26,375 bases of DNA from JBDLRH01 sp039800165. GTDB lineage: Bacteria > Pseudomonadota > Gammaproteobacteria > Burkholderiales > Burkholderiaceae_C. Location of the stretch: positions 1 to 26,375 of the forward strand of contig JBDLRH010000165.1 of the NCBI GenBank assembly GCA_039800165.1, given 5' to 3'. Positions 14,794-24,908 of this stretch are shown piece by piece. The notes beneath the pieces are model-generated. The model was given only the letters and a program-made list of their open reading frames with translations, had not been told where the DNA came from and did not search any database. Position 1 is the stretch's first letter. Every line of letters begins with the position of its first letter. A program made the position numbers and the translations under genes.

Positions 14794-15765
14794 ATGAAAT
14801 TCAGCAAACTGCTGCTGGCCGCTTCGCTGGCCGTGGGCTTCGTGGCTTCGGCCGCCGCGCAGACGACCATGCGCATCAACATTTCGGTGGCGCAAAACTC
14901 GCACCAGGGCGTGGGTATCGATACCTTCGCCCGCGAGGTGGAAAAGCGCACCGGCGGCCGCTACAAGATCCAGACCTTCTACAGCGGCGCGCTTGGCGCC
15001 GAGCGCGAGTCGATCGAGGCGGTGCAGCTCGGCACGCAAGAGCTCACCCTCACCTCCACCGGCCCGGTGCCCAACTTCGTGCCCGAGACCCGCATCCTCG
15101 ACATCCCCTTCCTGTTCCGTGACAAGGCGCATGCGCGCGCGGTGCTCGACGGCCCGATCGGCCAGGAGATGCTGGGCAAGTTCGATTCCAAGGGCTTCAA
15201 GGCACTGGCGTGGGCCGAGAACGGCGTTCGCCACATGACCAACAGCAAGCGCCCGGTGAACTCGCCCGACGACCTCAAGGGCCTGAAGATGCGCACCATG
15301 GAGAACCCGGTGCACGTGACCGCCTACAAGGGCCTGGGCATCGTGACCACGCCGATGGCCTTCACCGAGGTGTTCACCGCGCTGCAACAGGGCACGGTGG
15401 ACGGCCAGGAGAACCCGCTGTCGGTGATCATGGCGGCCAAGTTCGAGCAGGTGCAAAAGCACCTGTCGCTGACCGGCCATGTGTATTCGCCCGCCATCTT
15501 CCTGATGAACAAGGGCATGTTCGACAAGCTCAGCGCCGCTGACAAGCAGCACTTCCTGGACGCCGCCAAAGAGGCCGTGAAGGCCAACCGCGCCCGCGTG
15601 GACGAGGACGACGCCCGCGGCGTGACCGAACTGCGCAGCAAGGGCATGCAGGTGATCGAGAACGTGGACAAGTCCAAGTTCGTCGCCACGCTCGGCCCGG
15701 TCAACGCCGAGTTCGAGCGCCAGTTCGGCAAGGCCAACATCGACCGCATCCGCAACTTCAAGTGA
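14794..15765 (+). CDS. dctP: TRAP transporter substrate-binding protein DctP
   Basis: A 323-aa periplasmic solute-binding protein of a tripartite ATP-independent (TRAP) transporter. A Sec signal peptide is clear: Lys near the N-terminus, the hydrophobic stretch LLLAASLAVGFVASA, and probable cleavage after A22 (ASAAA/Q). The DctP signature follows: YSGALGAERESIEAVQLGTQELTLTSTG and LDIPFLFRD. R167 in LKMRTMENPVH sits at the place of the conserved arginine that binds the substrate carboxylate, and AFTEVFTALQQGTVDGQENP is present. The ligand is therefore probably an organic acid, but its identity is open. The start at 14794 has AGGAGA seven bases upstream. It precedes dctQ-dctM, separated by an intrinsic terminator. 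Confidence 0.94.
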   Translation: MKFSKLLLAASLAVGFVASAAAQTTMRINISVAQNSHQGVGIDTFAREVEKRTGGRYKIQTFYSGALGAERESIEAVQLGTQELTLTSTGPVPNFVPETRILDIPFLFRDKAHARAVLDGPIGQEMLGKFDSKGFKALAWAENGVRHMTNSKRPVNSPDDLKGLKMRTMENPVHVTAYKGLGIVTTPMAFTEVFTALQQGTVDGQENPLSVIMAAKFEQVQKHLSLTGHVYSPAIFLMNKGMFDKLSAADKQHFLDAAKEAVKANRARVDEDDARGVTELRSKGMQVIENVDKSKFVATLGPVNAEFERQFGKANIDRIRNFK

Positions 15766-15786
15766 CCCTCGCGGTCGCCTGACCTA

Positions 15787-15819
15787 CGCCCGCAGGCTTT
15801 CGCGCTTGCGGGCGTTTTT
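15787..15819 (+). terminator. Intrinsic terminator between dctP and dctQ
   Basis: CGCCCGCAGGC (15787-15797) pairs with GCTTGCGGGCG (15804-15814) over 11 bp with one G-U pair, around the loop TTTCGC. Five T follow at once (15815-15819). It lies 21 bases after the dctP stop and 15 bases before the dctQ start. It should end most transcripts after dctP and let only part continue into dctQM. Confidence 0.88.
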
Positions 15820-15834
15820 GATTCAAGGCCCTCC

Positions 15835-16329
15835 ATGAAAGATGCCTTCCTGCGCTTCGAGCGCTGGTCTTCCAGCCTGTCGATGGCCGGCGCCTGCGCG
15901 ATGATGGCGCTGGCTGCGGCGTTGGGCATCTGGCAGATCGTCACCCGCTTCATCATCCAGGAGCCGGCCGAGTGGACCGAGGTGCTGATCCGCTTCAGCC
16001 TGATCTGGATGGTGTTCCTCGGCATCCCCACCGCGTTTCGACAGGGCGCGATGGTCAGCGTGGACGTGCTATACCGCTGGAGCCCGCCGGGCCTGCGCCG
16101 CGTGCTCGACTGGGTGGTGTGTATCGCTGCGCTGTCGCTGATGGCGGTGGTGCTGTGGTGGGGCTGGGACTACGCCAACCGCGGCAAGGTGCAGTCGGTC
16201 ATCGGCCTGGAGAATGTGTCGATGTTCTGGGCCTACCTGGCGCTGCCGGTGGGTGCGGTATTCAGCGCCATCGGCGTCATCGGCAATGCGCTCGATCCGC
16301 AGCGCCTTGAACTGGAGAATGCGCAATGA
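15835..16329 (+). CDS. dctQ: TRAP transporter small permease DctQ
   Basis: A 164-aa inner-membrane protein with four predicted membrane segments (about residues 15-37, 48-63, 85-106 and 127-149). EPAEWTEVLIRFSLIWMVFLGIPTAFRQG is the typical DctQ centre, in which the E-x-x-x-R pattern and W are conserved. It is the small membrane subunit that partners the large permease DctM. Its stop overlaps the dctM start as ATGA, so translation of the two is likely coupled. The ATG at 15835 follows directly on the dctP terminator. Confidence 0.92.
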   Translation: MKDAFLRFERWSSSLSMAGACAMMALAAALGIWQIVTRFIIQEPAEWTEVLIRFSLIWMVFLGIPTAFRQGAMVSVDVLYRWSPPGLRRVLDWVVCIAALSLMAVVLWWGWDYANRGKVQSVIGLENVSMFWAYLALPVGAVFSAIGVIGNALDPQRLELENAQ

Positions 16330-17603
16330 CCGCCGCCATGCTGACCACGATGCTGGTGTGCTTTGCGCTCACCGTGTCGGTGGCCGTGTCGATCGGTCTG
16401 GCCTCGGTGCTGGGCATCCAGATCGCCAACGCCAACATGCTCATCTCCGTCAAGGAGATGTTCAACTCGATCAACAAGTTTCCGCTGGCGGCCATTCCGT
16501 TCTTCATCCTGGCAGGCAACCTGATGGAAACGGGCGGCATCTCGCGCCGCCTGGTGGAATTTGCCAAGTCCATCGTGGGCGGCGTGCAGGGCGGCCTGCC
16601 GATGACCTGCGTGCTGACCTGCATGATCTTTGCCGCCGTGTCGGGCTCGTCGGTGGCCACCACCTTTGCCATCGGCGCCATCCTGATCCCGGCGCTCATC
16701 AAGCACGGCTACCCCACGCCGTATGCGGCCGCGCTGCAGGCCACCAGCGCCGAGCTCGGCGTGATCATCCCGCCGTCGATTCCGATGATCCTGTACGGCG
16801 TGAGCGCCGAGGTATCGATCGGCGAGCTGTTCATTGCGGGCGTTGGACCGGGGCTGGTGATCGGCGGCACGCTGATGCTGTTTGTGTGGATCTACTGCAA
16901 GATCAAGGGCTGGGGCAAGGACGATGGCGACGGCCGTCTGGGCTTCGGCAAGGCCACCTGGCAGGCCGGATGGGCGCTGCTGATGCCGGTGATCATCCTG
17001 GGCGGCATCTATGGCGGCATCTTCACGCCCACCGAAGCGTCGGCCGTCGCGGTGCTGTACGCGCTGATCGTCGGCATGGTGATCTACCGCGAAATCCGCA
17101 TCAAGGACCTCTACCCCATCCTGCGCAAGTCGGTCATCTCGTCGGCGGTGATCATGTTCATCATCGCCAACGCGGGCCTGTTCGCCTTCCTCATCACCCG
17201 CGCCGGCGTGCCAGACGCGATCGGCCAGTGGCTCAAGGAAGTGCTGCAGTCGCCGGCGATCTTCCTGCTGGGGGTGAATGCGGCGCTGTTCGTCATCGGC
17301 ATGTTCATCGAGACCAGTGCGGCCATCATCGTGCTGGCACCGATCCTGGCGCCGGTGGCCATGCACTTCGGCGTGGACCCGGTGCACTTCGGCCTGATCA
17401 TGGTGGTCAACCTGGCGCTGGGCATGATCACCCCGCCCTTCGGCGTGAACCTGTTCGCGGCCTGCACCGTGGCGCGAATATCGCTGGACCGCATCATCGG
17501 CAACCTGGTGCCCTTTGTGCTGGTGGTGCTGGCCTGCCTGATGGTCATCACCTACGTGCCGGCCATTTCGCTCACGCTGCGCGACCTGGTGTACGCCCGC
17601 TGA
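16326..17603 (+). CDS. dctM: TRAP transporter large permease DctM
   Basis: A 425-aa inner-membrane protein with about 12 hydrophobic segments. It forms the sodium- or proton-driven channel of the TRAP system. Family landmarks are FPLAAIPFFILAGNLMETGGISRRLV, MIFAAVSGSSVATTFAIGAILIP, LGVIIPPSIPMILYGVSAEVSIGELF and the second-half repeat GMFIETSAAIIVLAPILAPVA with PPFGVNLF. The length is normal. It is the last gene of the dctP-dctQ-dctM group. The glycine riboswitch promoter begins about 40 bases after its stop. Confidence 0.95.
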   Translation: MTAAMLTTMLVCFALTVSVAVSIGLASVLGIQIANANMLISVKEMFNSINKFPLAAIPFFILAGNLMETGGISRRLVEFAKSIVGGVQGGLPMTCVLTCMIFAAVSGSSVATTFAIGAILIPALIKHGYPTPYAAALQATSAELGVIIPPSIPMILYGVSAEVSIGELFIAGVGPGLVIGGTLMLFVWIYCKIKGWGKDDGDGRLGFGKATWQAGWALLMPVIILGGIYGGIFTPTEASAVAVLYALIVGMVIYREIRIKDLYPILRKSVISSAVIMFIIANAGLFAFLITRAGVPDAIGQWLKEVLQSPAIFLLGVNAALFVIGMFIETSAAIIVLAPILAPVAMHFGVDPVHFGLIMVVNLALGMITPPFGVNLFAACTVARISLDRIIGNLVPFVLVVLACLMVITYVPAISLTLRDLVYAR

Positions 17604-17644
17604 AGCAGCAGCGCCTGCCGGCGGCCGCCCGCGGGAGCGGCCGG

Positions 17645-17650
17645 TATACT
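17645..17650 (+). promoter_or_regulatory. Likely -10 box of the gcv operon
   Basis: TATACT is one base from the sigma-70 consensus and lies 6 bases before the first paired base of aptamer 1 (17656). The start of transcription would then fall right at the riboswitch 5' end. No good -35 is visible; the upstream 17622-17643 is GC-rich and can form a CGGCCGC/GCGGCCG stem. Confidence 0.6.
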
Positions 17651-17655
17651 GGGGG

Positions 17656-17875
17656 CGTCAGGAGAGAGTGGCAGGCTGCACGGCCTGCTGCCGCCGAAGG
17701 CGCAGGGGCCAGGCCGGTGTGGCCGGCCCCGAACGCTCAGGCACCCAGGACTGACGAAGCGCCGCGCAAGCGGCGTTTCCTTGCTGGAGAGAGGTCGCCC
17801 GCCGAGGCGGCCCACCGAAGGAGCAAACGCTGCGCATCGCCGCCGCGTGAATCTCTCAGGTAGAGCGGACAGCAG
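17656..17875 (+). promoter_or_regulatory. Tandem glycine riboswitch (two aptamers)
   Basis: Two successive glycine aptamers precede gcvT. Aptamer 1 (17656-17756): P1 is CGTCAG with CTGACG, then GAGAG, CCGCCGAAGG, CGCTCAGGCA and GGACTG. Aptamer 2 (17781-17875): P1 is TGCTG with CAGCA, then GAGAG, CCACCGAAGGAGCAAACGCT, AATCTCTCAGG and GGACAGC. The GAGAG/CTCTCAGG and CCGAAGG blocks are the recognised core of this RNA class. The 24-base linker (17757-17780) is almost all a 9-bp hairpin with a GCAA tetraloop. The 3' strand of the second P1 runs into the Shine-Dalgarno AGGGG (17874-17878) of gcvT, so control of translation is likely. In known cases glycine turns expression of the cleavage system on. 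Confidence 0.95.
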
Positions 17876-17887
17876 GGGCAACCAGCC

Positions 17888-19090
17888 ATGGCGAAAGCCA
17901 TGCCGATTGCATTGCCCCGTGGAGACCGTGTGTCTGCTGCTGCCGAAGAACTTCTGACCACCCCGCTGCATGCGCTGCACCTTGAACTGGGCGCGCGCAT
18001 GGTGCCCTTTGCCGGCTACTCGATGCCGGTGCAGTACCCCGCCGGCCTGATGGCCGAGCACAAGCACACCCGCACCGCTGCCGGCCTGTTCGATGTGTCG
18101 CACATGGGCCAGTTGCTGCTGCGCGGGCCCGACGCGGCCGCTGCCTTCGAGAGCCTGATGCCTGTGGATGTGATCGGCCTGGCACCGGGCAAGCAGCGCT
18201 ACGGGCTGCTGCTCACCGACGAGGGCACGATCATCGACGACCTGATGTTCGTGAACCGGGGCCCAGGCGCCGCCGGGGAGCGTGAAGGCCGCACGCCCGA
18301 GCTCTTCGTCATCGTCAACGGCGCCTGCAAGGCGGGCGACATCGCGCACATGCGCGCGCGCATCGGCAGCCGTTGCGAGATCGTGCCCCTGCCCCATCAC
18401 GGCCTGCTGGCGCTGCAAGGACCGCAGGCGGTGACCGCGCTGCAGCGTCTGGTGCCCGGCGTGGAGAAGCTGGTGTTCATGACCGGCGGCGCATTCACCT
18501 GGCAGGGCGTCGAGCTGTTCATCACCCGCAGCGGCTACACCGGCGAAGACGGCTTTGAGATTTCGGTGCCGGGCCCGTCTGCCGAAGCGCTGGCGCGTGC
18601 GTTGCTGGCACAACCCGAGGTGCAGCCGATCGGCCTGGGTGCGCGCAATTCGCTGCGCCTGGAAGCGGGCCTGTGCCTGTACGGCAACGACATCGACACC
18701 ACCACCACGCCAGTAGAAGCCGCACTGAATTGGGCAATGCAGAAGGTGCGCCGCACCGGCGGCGAGCGCGCGGGCGGCTTCCCGGGCGCAGACCGCGTGC
18801 TGGCCCAGCTGGGCGGCCAGGGCGTGCCGCGCCTGCGCGTGGGCCTGAAAGGTCTGGAGCGCGTGCCGGTGCGCGAGCACACGGAACTGCAGTCACCTGA
18901 CGGCCAACGCGTGGGCGAGGTCACCAGCGGCCTGCTGTCGCCGATGCTCGATGTGCCGATCGCGATGGGCTATGTGGACGCAGCGCACGCAGCCGTCGGC
19001 ACGCGCCTGAACGCCATGGTGCGCGGCAAGGCGGTGCCGATGGAAGTGAGCGCTCTGCCCTTTGTGCCGAACCGCTACTACCGCGGCTGA
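17888..19090 (+). CDS. gcvT: Aminomethyltransferase, glycine cleavage T protein
   Basis: A 400-aa tetrahydrofolate-dependent T protein. It takes the aminomethyl group from lipoylated GcvH, releasing ammonia and forming 5,10-methylene-THF. Recognised segments are TPLHALHLELGARMVPFAGYSMPVQYPAG, LFDVSHMGQLLLRGPDA, the conserved acidic pair in GTIIDDLMF (D117/D118), RSGYTGEDGFEIS, LEAGLCLYGNDI and the C-terminal FVPNRYYRG. It is longer than E. coli GcvT (364 aa). About 20 residues extend the N-terminus, and a Gly/Glu-rich loop (RGPGAAGEREGRTPE) follows residue 123. The ATG at 17888 has AGGGG nine bases upstream. An in-frame GTG at residue 15 is less well placed relative to a GGAG. Expression is governed by the riboswitch directly upstream. 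Confidence 0.96.
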   Translation: MAKAMPIALPRGDRVSAAAEELLTTPLHALHLELGARMVPFAGYSMPVQYPAGLMAEHKHTRTAAGLFDVSHMGQLLLRGPDAAAAFESLMPVDVIGLAPGKQRYGLLLTDEGTIIDDLMFVNRGPGAAGEREGRTPELFVIVNGACKAGDIAHMRARIGSRCEIVPLPHHGLLALQGPQAVTALQRLVPGVEKLVFMTGGAFTWQGVELFITRSGYTGEDGFEISVPGPSAEALARALLAQPEVQPIGLGARNSLRLEAGLCLYGNDIDTTTTPVEAALNWAMQKVRRTGGERAGGFPGADRVLAQLGGQGVPRLRVGLKGLERVPVREHTELQSPDGQRVGEVTSGLLSPMLDVPIAMGYVDAAHAAVGTRLNAMVRGKAVPMEVSALPFVPNRYYRG

Positions 19091-19095
19091 GCCGA

Positions 19096-19131
19096 CCAAT
19101 TCAATTGGCAGTTCAATTGGAATCTGACCCC
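19096..19131. repeat. REP-like palindromic element between gcvT and gcvH
   Basis: CCAATT-C-AATTGG (19096-19108) is a perfect palindrome. TTCAATTGG occurs twice with a 12-base period (19100-19108 and 19112-19120), and the element ends in AATCTGACCCC. The stretch is markedly AT-richer than its surroundings. From memory, sequences ending in TCTGACCCC with CAATTG palindromes recur between genes in betaproteobacteria; I could not verify this here. Confidence 0.5.
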
Positions 19132-19151
19132 GATTATTTTTGGAGAACGAC

Positions 19152-19523
19152 ATGACGACGAAATTCACACCCGATCATGAGTGGCTGCGCACCGAAGGGG
19201 GCGTGGCGGTGGTGGGCATCACGCACCATGCGCAGGACGCGCTGGGCGATGTGGTGTTCGTGGACCTGCCCGAGGTCGGCAAGACCTACGCGCAAAAAGA
19301 GGTGGCCGGCGTGGTCGAGTCGGTGAAGGCTGCGGCCGATGTGTACATGCCGGTGGATGGCGAAGTGACCGAGGTGAACGAGGCACTGCGAGCCGATCCG
19401 TCGCTGGCCAACAGCGACCCGCTGGGTGCGGGCTGGTTCTTCAAGGTCAAGCTGTCCAACGCCTCGCAGCTCGATGCGCTGATGGACGAGACCACCTACG
19501 CCAAGTTCTCGGCAGAGTCCTGA
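19152..19523 (+). CDS. gcvH: Glycine cleavage system H protein
   Basis: A 123-aa lipoyl carrier protein that shuttles the aminomethyl intermediate between P, T and L proteins. The lipoylation site is K59 in VAGVVESVKAAADVYMPVDGEV. YTPDHEWL-type opening (here FTPDHEWLRTEG), GDVVFVDLPEVG and the late DPLGAGWFFKVKL are typical. The ATG at 19152 has GGAG six bases upstream (19142-19145). An upstream in-frame TTG at 19140 would place the Shine-Dalgarno inside the gene and is rejected. It sits 61 bases after gcvT, with the REP-like element in that gap, and 18 bases before gcvP. Confidence 0.97.
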   Translation: MTTKFTPDHEWLRTEGGVAVVGITHHAQDALGDVVFVDLPEVGKTYAQKEVAGVVESVKAAADVYMPVDGEVTEVNEALRADPSLANSDPLGAGWFFKVKLSNASQLDALMDETTYAKFSAES

Positions 19524-19541
19524 TCCACCGAAGGAAGCGCC

Positions 19542-22443
<2,902 letters not shown>

Positions 22444-22451
<8 letters not shown>

Positions 22452-22947
22452 GGCTGCAGACGCCACACCGATCGAGGTACGCCGCGTCGACTACCGCGCC
22501 GAGCCCGACCGCTCGGCGCTGGTGGCGCTGCTCGACATGTACGCCCGCGATCCGATGGGCGGCGGCGAGGCACTCAGCGCCGACACGCGCGCACGGCTGT
22601 GCGATGACCTGGCGGTACACCCCAAGGCCATCAGCTGGATCGCTTGGCTGGGCGCGCAGCCGGTGGGCCTGATCAACTGCATCGAGGGCTATTCCACCTT
22701 CAAGGCCCGGCCGCTGCTGAATGTGCACGACATCGCGGTGTTGCCGGAACACCGCGCGCGCGGCGTGGGCCAGGCGCTGCTGGCGGCGGCCGAGGCCGAG
22801 GCGCGTACCCGCGGCTGCTGCAAGCTCACGCTGGAGGTGCTGTCGGGCAACGCACGCGCCACGCGCAGCTACCTGCGCTTTGGCTTCGAGAACTACCAGC
22901 TTGACCCGTCAGCGGGCAATGCGCTGCTGATGCAGAAGTGGCTGTGA
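22444..22947 (+). CDS. GNAT-family N-acetyltransferase
   Basis: A 167-aa single-domain GNAT protein. The acetyl-CoA-binding motif A is VLPEHRARGVGQALLAAAEAEA (about residues 99-120), preceded by strand NVHDIAVL. LEVLSGNARATRSYLRFGFENYQ is the usual C-terminal motif B. The acceptor substrate is unknown; small amines, amino acids or protein N-termini are all possible. The ATG at 22444 lies inside the end of gcvP (8-base overlap), so translation is likely coupled to gcvP and expression may depend on glycine. Whether the gene is functionally tied to glycine metabolism is not known. Confidence 0.9.
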
Positions 22948-22970
22948 GGCTTCGTCTGCGCTGCACGATT

Positions 22971-23018
22971 GGGCGCCTGAGTGGGCGCCTGAGTGTGCAC
23001 CGCAGTGGGCACCTCAGT
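22971..23018. repeat. Four imperfect 12-base tandem repeats
   Basis: GGGCGCCTGAGT (22971-22982) is repeated exactly at 22983-22994. GTGCACCGCAGT (22995-23006) and GGGCACCTCAGT (23007-23018) follow. The array fills the gap between the GNAT and dioxygenase genes and contains the dioxygenase stop codon. In the dioxygenase frame it reads, past the stop, as a Ser/Cys-Gly-Ala-His repeat. Confidence 0.8.
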
Positions 23019-23877
23019 GGGCGTGCGGGGCCTCCGACAGCACGAAGCTGTCCATCGCCAGCATGCCGTACATCACCTCGCGGCTGAGGTAGTCCACCAT
23101 CAGGCTGTCGTTGCCGGAGCCGAAGCCGCCGGCGCCGAGCGCGAAGAACAGCGGCAGAAAGTGCTCGTCTGTCGGGTGGGCGCGCTGCGCATGTGGCGCC
23201 TCGGTGTCCCAGGCCAGCAGCGGCGCGAGGCTGCGCGATGACACCGCCGCTTCGATCCAGCGGCTGAACTCCAGCACATAGGGCGAAGGCTCATGCTGGC
23301 CGCCGAAGAACTCGGACAGGTTGTGCGTCATGCTGCCCGAGCCGACGAGAAGGATGCCTTCGTCGCGCAAGGGCGCAAGGGCCTGCCCCATCGCGAACAC
23401 CTCGCGCGCACCCCAGCGCGCCGGCAGCGCCACCTGCACCACCGGCACATCGGCCTGCGGCAGCAGGTGCATCAGCGGTACCCAGGCGCCGTGGTCCAGC
23501 GGTCGGCGCGCGTCGGGCTCAGCTGCGATGCCGGCCTGCGCGAGCAGCGCGATCACCTGCTGCCCCAGCGCCGCATGGCCCGGTGCCGGGTACTGCAGTT
23601 CATACAGCGGCTGAGGGAAGCCACCGAAGTCGTGCCAGGTCGCGGGCGCCGGGTTGGTCATCACTGCGGGCGTGCGGCTCATCCAGTGCGGCGACATCAC
23701 CACCACGCCACGCAGTGCGCCGGATGCGCGCAGGCGCTCGCCGAAGGCGCGCAGCGCCGGGCCGGTGGTGCCGGGCTCCAGCGCAAACATCGGCGAGCCG
23801 TGCGAGACGAAGAGCGCAGGCACGCGCGTCGCAGTTCCGGTGGCGGTGGCGGGTACGGGAGCGGTGTCAGTGGTCAT
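23014..23877 (-). CDS. LigB-type extradiol dioxygenase (4,5-DOPA dioxygenase-like)
   Basis: A 287-aa class III extradiol ring-cleavage dioxygenase homologue of the DODA/YgiD group. Likely metal ligands or active-site histidines lie in FVSHGSPM (H26), MSPHWMSRTP (H64), LDHGAWVPLMHL (H129), GSMTHNLSEF (H185) and HPTDEHFLPLFFALGA (H239). Bacterial YgiD-type enzymes cleave DOPA and similar catechols, but the natural substrate is often unknown. The N-terminus begins with a Thr/Ala-rich stretch before the first conserved strand, and the ATG at 23877 (MTTDTAP) is chosen. No Shine-Dalgarno is evident upstream. The C-terminus ends in SEAPHAH, just at the start of the tandem-repeat array. It is separated from the hydrolase upstream by 133 bases. 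Confidence 0.88.
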   Translation of the reverse strand: MTTDTAPVPATATGTATRVPALFVSHGSPMFALEPGTTGPALRAFGERLRASGALRGVVVMSPHWMSRTPAVMTNPAPATWHDFGGFPQPLYELQYPAPGHAALGQQVIALLAQAGIAAEPDARRPLDHGAWVPLMHLLPQADVPVVQVALPARWGAREVFAMGQALAPLRDEGILLVGSGSMTHNLSEFFGGQHEPSPYVLEFSRWIEAAVSSRSLAPLLAWDTEAPHAQRAHPTDEHFLPLFFALGAGGFGSGNDSLMVDYLSREVMYGMLAMDSFVLSEAPHAH

Positions 23878-24010
23878 GATGCCGAAACTGTAGGCGGGCG
23901 GCGCTCGTTCAAGCGGCAGTGGCTTCGCATGCAGCGTTGCGATGCATTGAATGCCGGGCGCTGGCGCAGCACTCCATCCGTCTGCCGGATCCAGCAACGA
24001 GGGGCAGCCG

Positions 24011-24898
24011 CTACGCCAGACATGCCATCAGCGCCGACTCGAACGGTCGCGGCCGCTCATACTGCACCCAGTGGCCGGCTTGTGGCACCAGCGCCAAGCC
24101 CGCAAAGGCAGGCGCGCTGCGCAGGGTGGACTCGACTTCGCTCCAGGGCGTGTCGGGGTACAGCGCGTCGTGCTCGCCATAGATCGCATGAAATGGCACG
24201 CTGCAACGGCGCAGTGACTGCAGCAGCGCAGGCGTGGCGGCGAGCTTGCGCCGCTGCATTCGGTCGCGCGGCACGTTGGCGGCCTGCACATCCAGGGCGA
24301 GATCATCAATCGACATCGGGTCGTGCAGCATGATCACGCCCAGGTTGTGGCGGTGTGCCTCGCGCTGCGCCTCCAGCGTGGGCAGGTGGCGCCAGCCACG
24401 CAGGGCACGCCGCAGCCCTGTCCCCAGGCCCAACCCCGGCGCACCGATGATGACGAGCCGGCGCACGCGCTGTGGCGCATCGGCAGCAAGAAAGCCCCCC
24501 ACCTGCGAGCCGAACGAGAAGCCCGCGATGTCCACCGCCTGCGGGCCGAACAGCTGCTGCAAGCCCTGGGCGAAGGGTGCCACCGAGACATCGGCATCCT
24601 GGCCGCCCTCCGGCGCGTCCGAGTCTCCGAAGCCCGGCAGATCAGGCACATACGGGCAGCGCCCGTGCGCCACCAGCGCCTCGATGTTGCGAATCCAGTG
24701 CATCCAGCTGCCGCTGCCGCCGTGCAGCAGCACCAGCGGTTCGTCCGCTGCATCGCCCCAGATGCGCCACACCATCTCGCCCTCACCGTAGGGCGTGTGC
24801 ACTTCGCGGGCCCTGGCCAGCAAGCGCAGGGCCTCGGCGGGCATGGCGGCGGGCGTGGCCGCGGGCGTGCTGTGCCGGGTGCCTTCGCTGGCCGACAT
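24011..24898 (-). CDS. Alpha/beta-fold hydrolase
   Basis: A 295-aa cytoplasmic hydrolase. The oxyanion loop is LVLLHGGSGSWMHW (residues 56-68). The nucleophile elbow is GFSFG with S128, and the acid D244 (YGEHDALYP) and base H276 (QAGHWVQYE) complete the triad in the right order. The DLPGFGDSD segment is typical of epoxide hydrolase, C-C hydrolase and esterase relatives. Meta-cleavage product hydrolases belong to this family, and an extradiol dioxygenase lies just downstream. That pairing is suggestive but unproven. The ATG at 24898 sits 10 bases after the stop of the FrnE-like gene, so the two are probably co-transcribed. An Ala/Pro/Thr-rich N-terminal 20 residues may be a weakly conserved extension. 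Confidence 0.88.
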   Translation of the reverse strand: MSASEGTRHSTPAATPAAMPAEALRLLARAREVHTPYGEGEMVWRIWGDAADEPLVLLHGGSGSWMHWIRNIEALVAHGRCPYVPDLPGFGDSDAPEGGQDADVSVAPFAQGLQQLFGPQAVDIAGFSFGSQVGGFLAADAPQRVRRLVIIGAPGLGLGTGLRRALRGWRHLPTLEAQREAHRHNLGVIMLHDPMSIDDLALDVQAANVPRDRMQRRKLAATPALLQSLRRCSVPFHAIYGEHDALYPDTPWSEVESTLRSAPAFAGLALVPQAGHWVQYERPRPFESALMACLA

Positions 24899-24908
24899 GG
24901 CGCGTGGC

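Noticed and set aside
16233..17387. 384-codon minus-strand frame opposite dctM
   Set aside because: It is Asp/His/Arg-rich antisense to a clear DctM membrane protein.
17622..17643. CGGCCGC/GCGGCCG stem as a dctM terminator
   Set aside because: No T run follows and the -10 box of the gcv operon begins at once. Support is too weak to list.
22971..23018. Possible CRISPR array
   Set aside because: The units are 12 bases with no spacers, and no cas gene is present. It is a simple tandem repeat.
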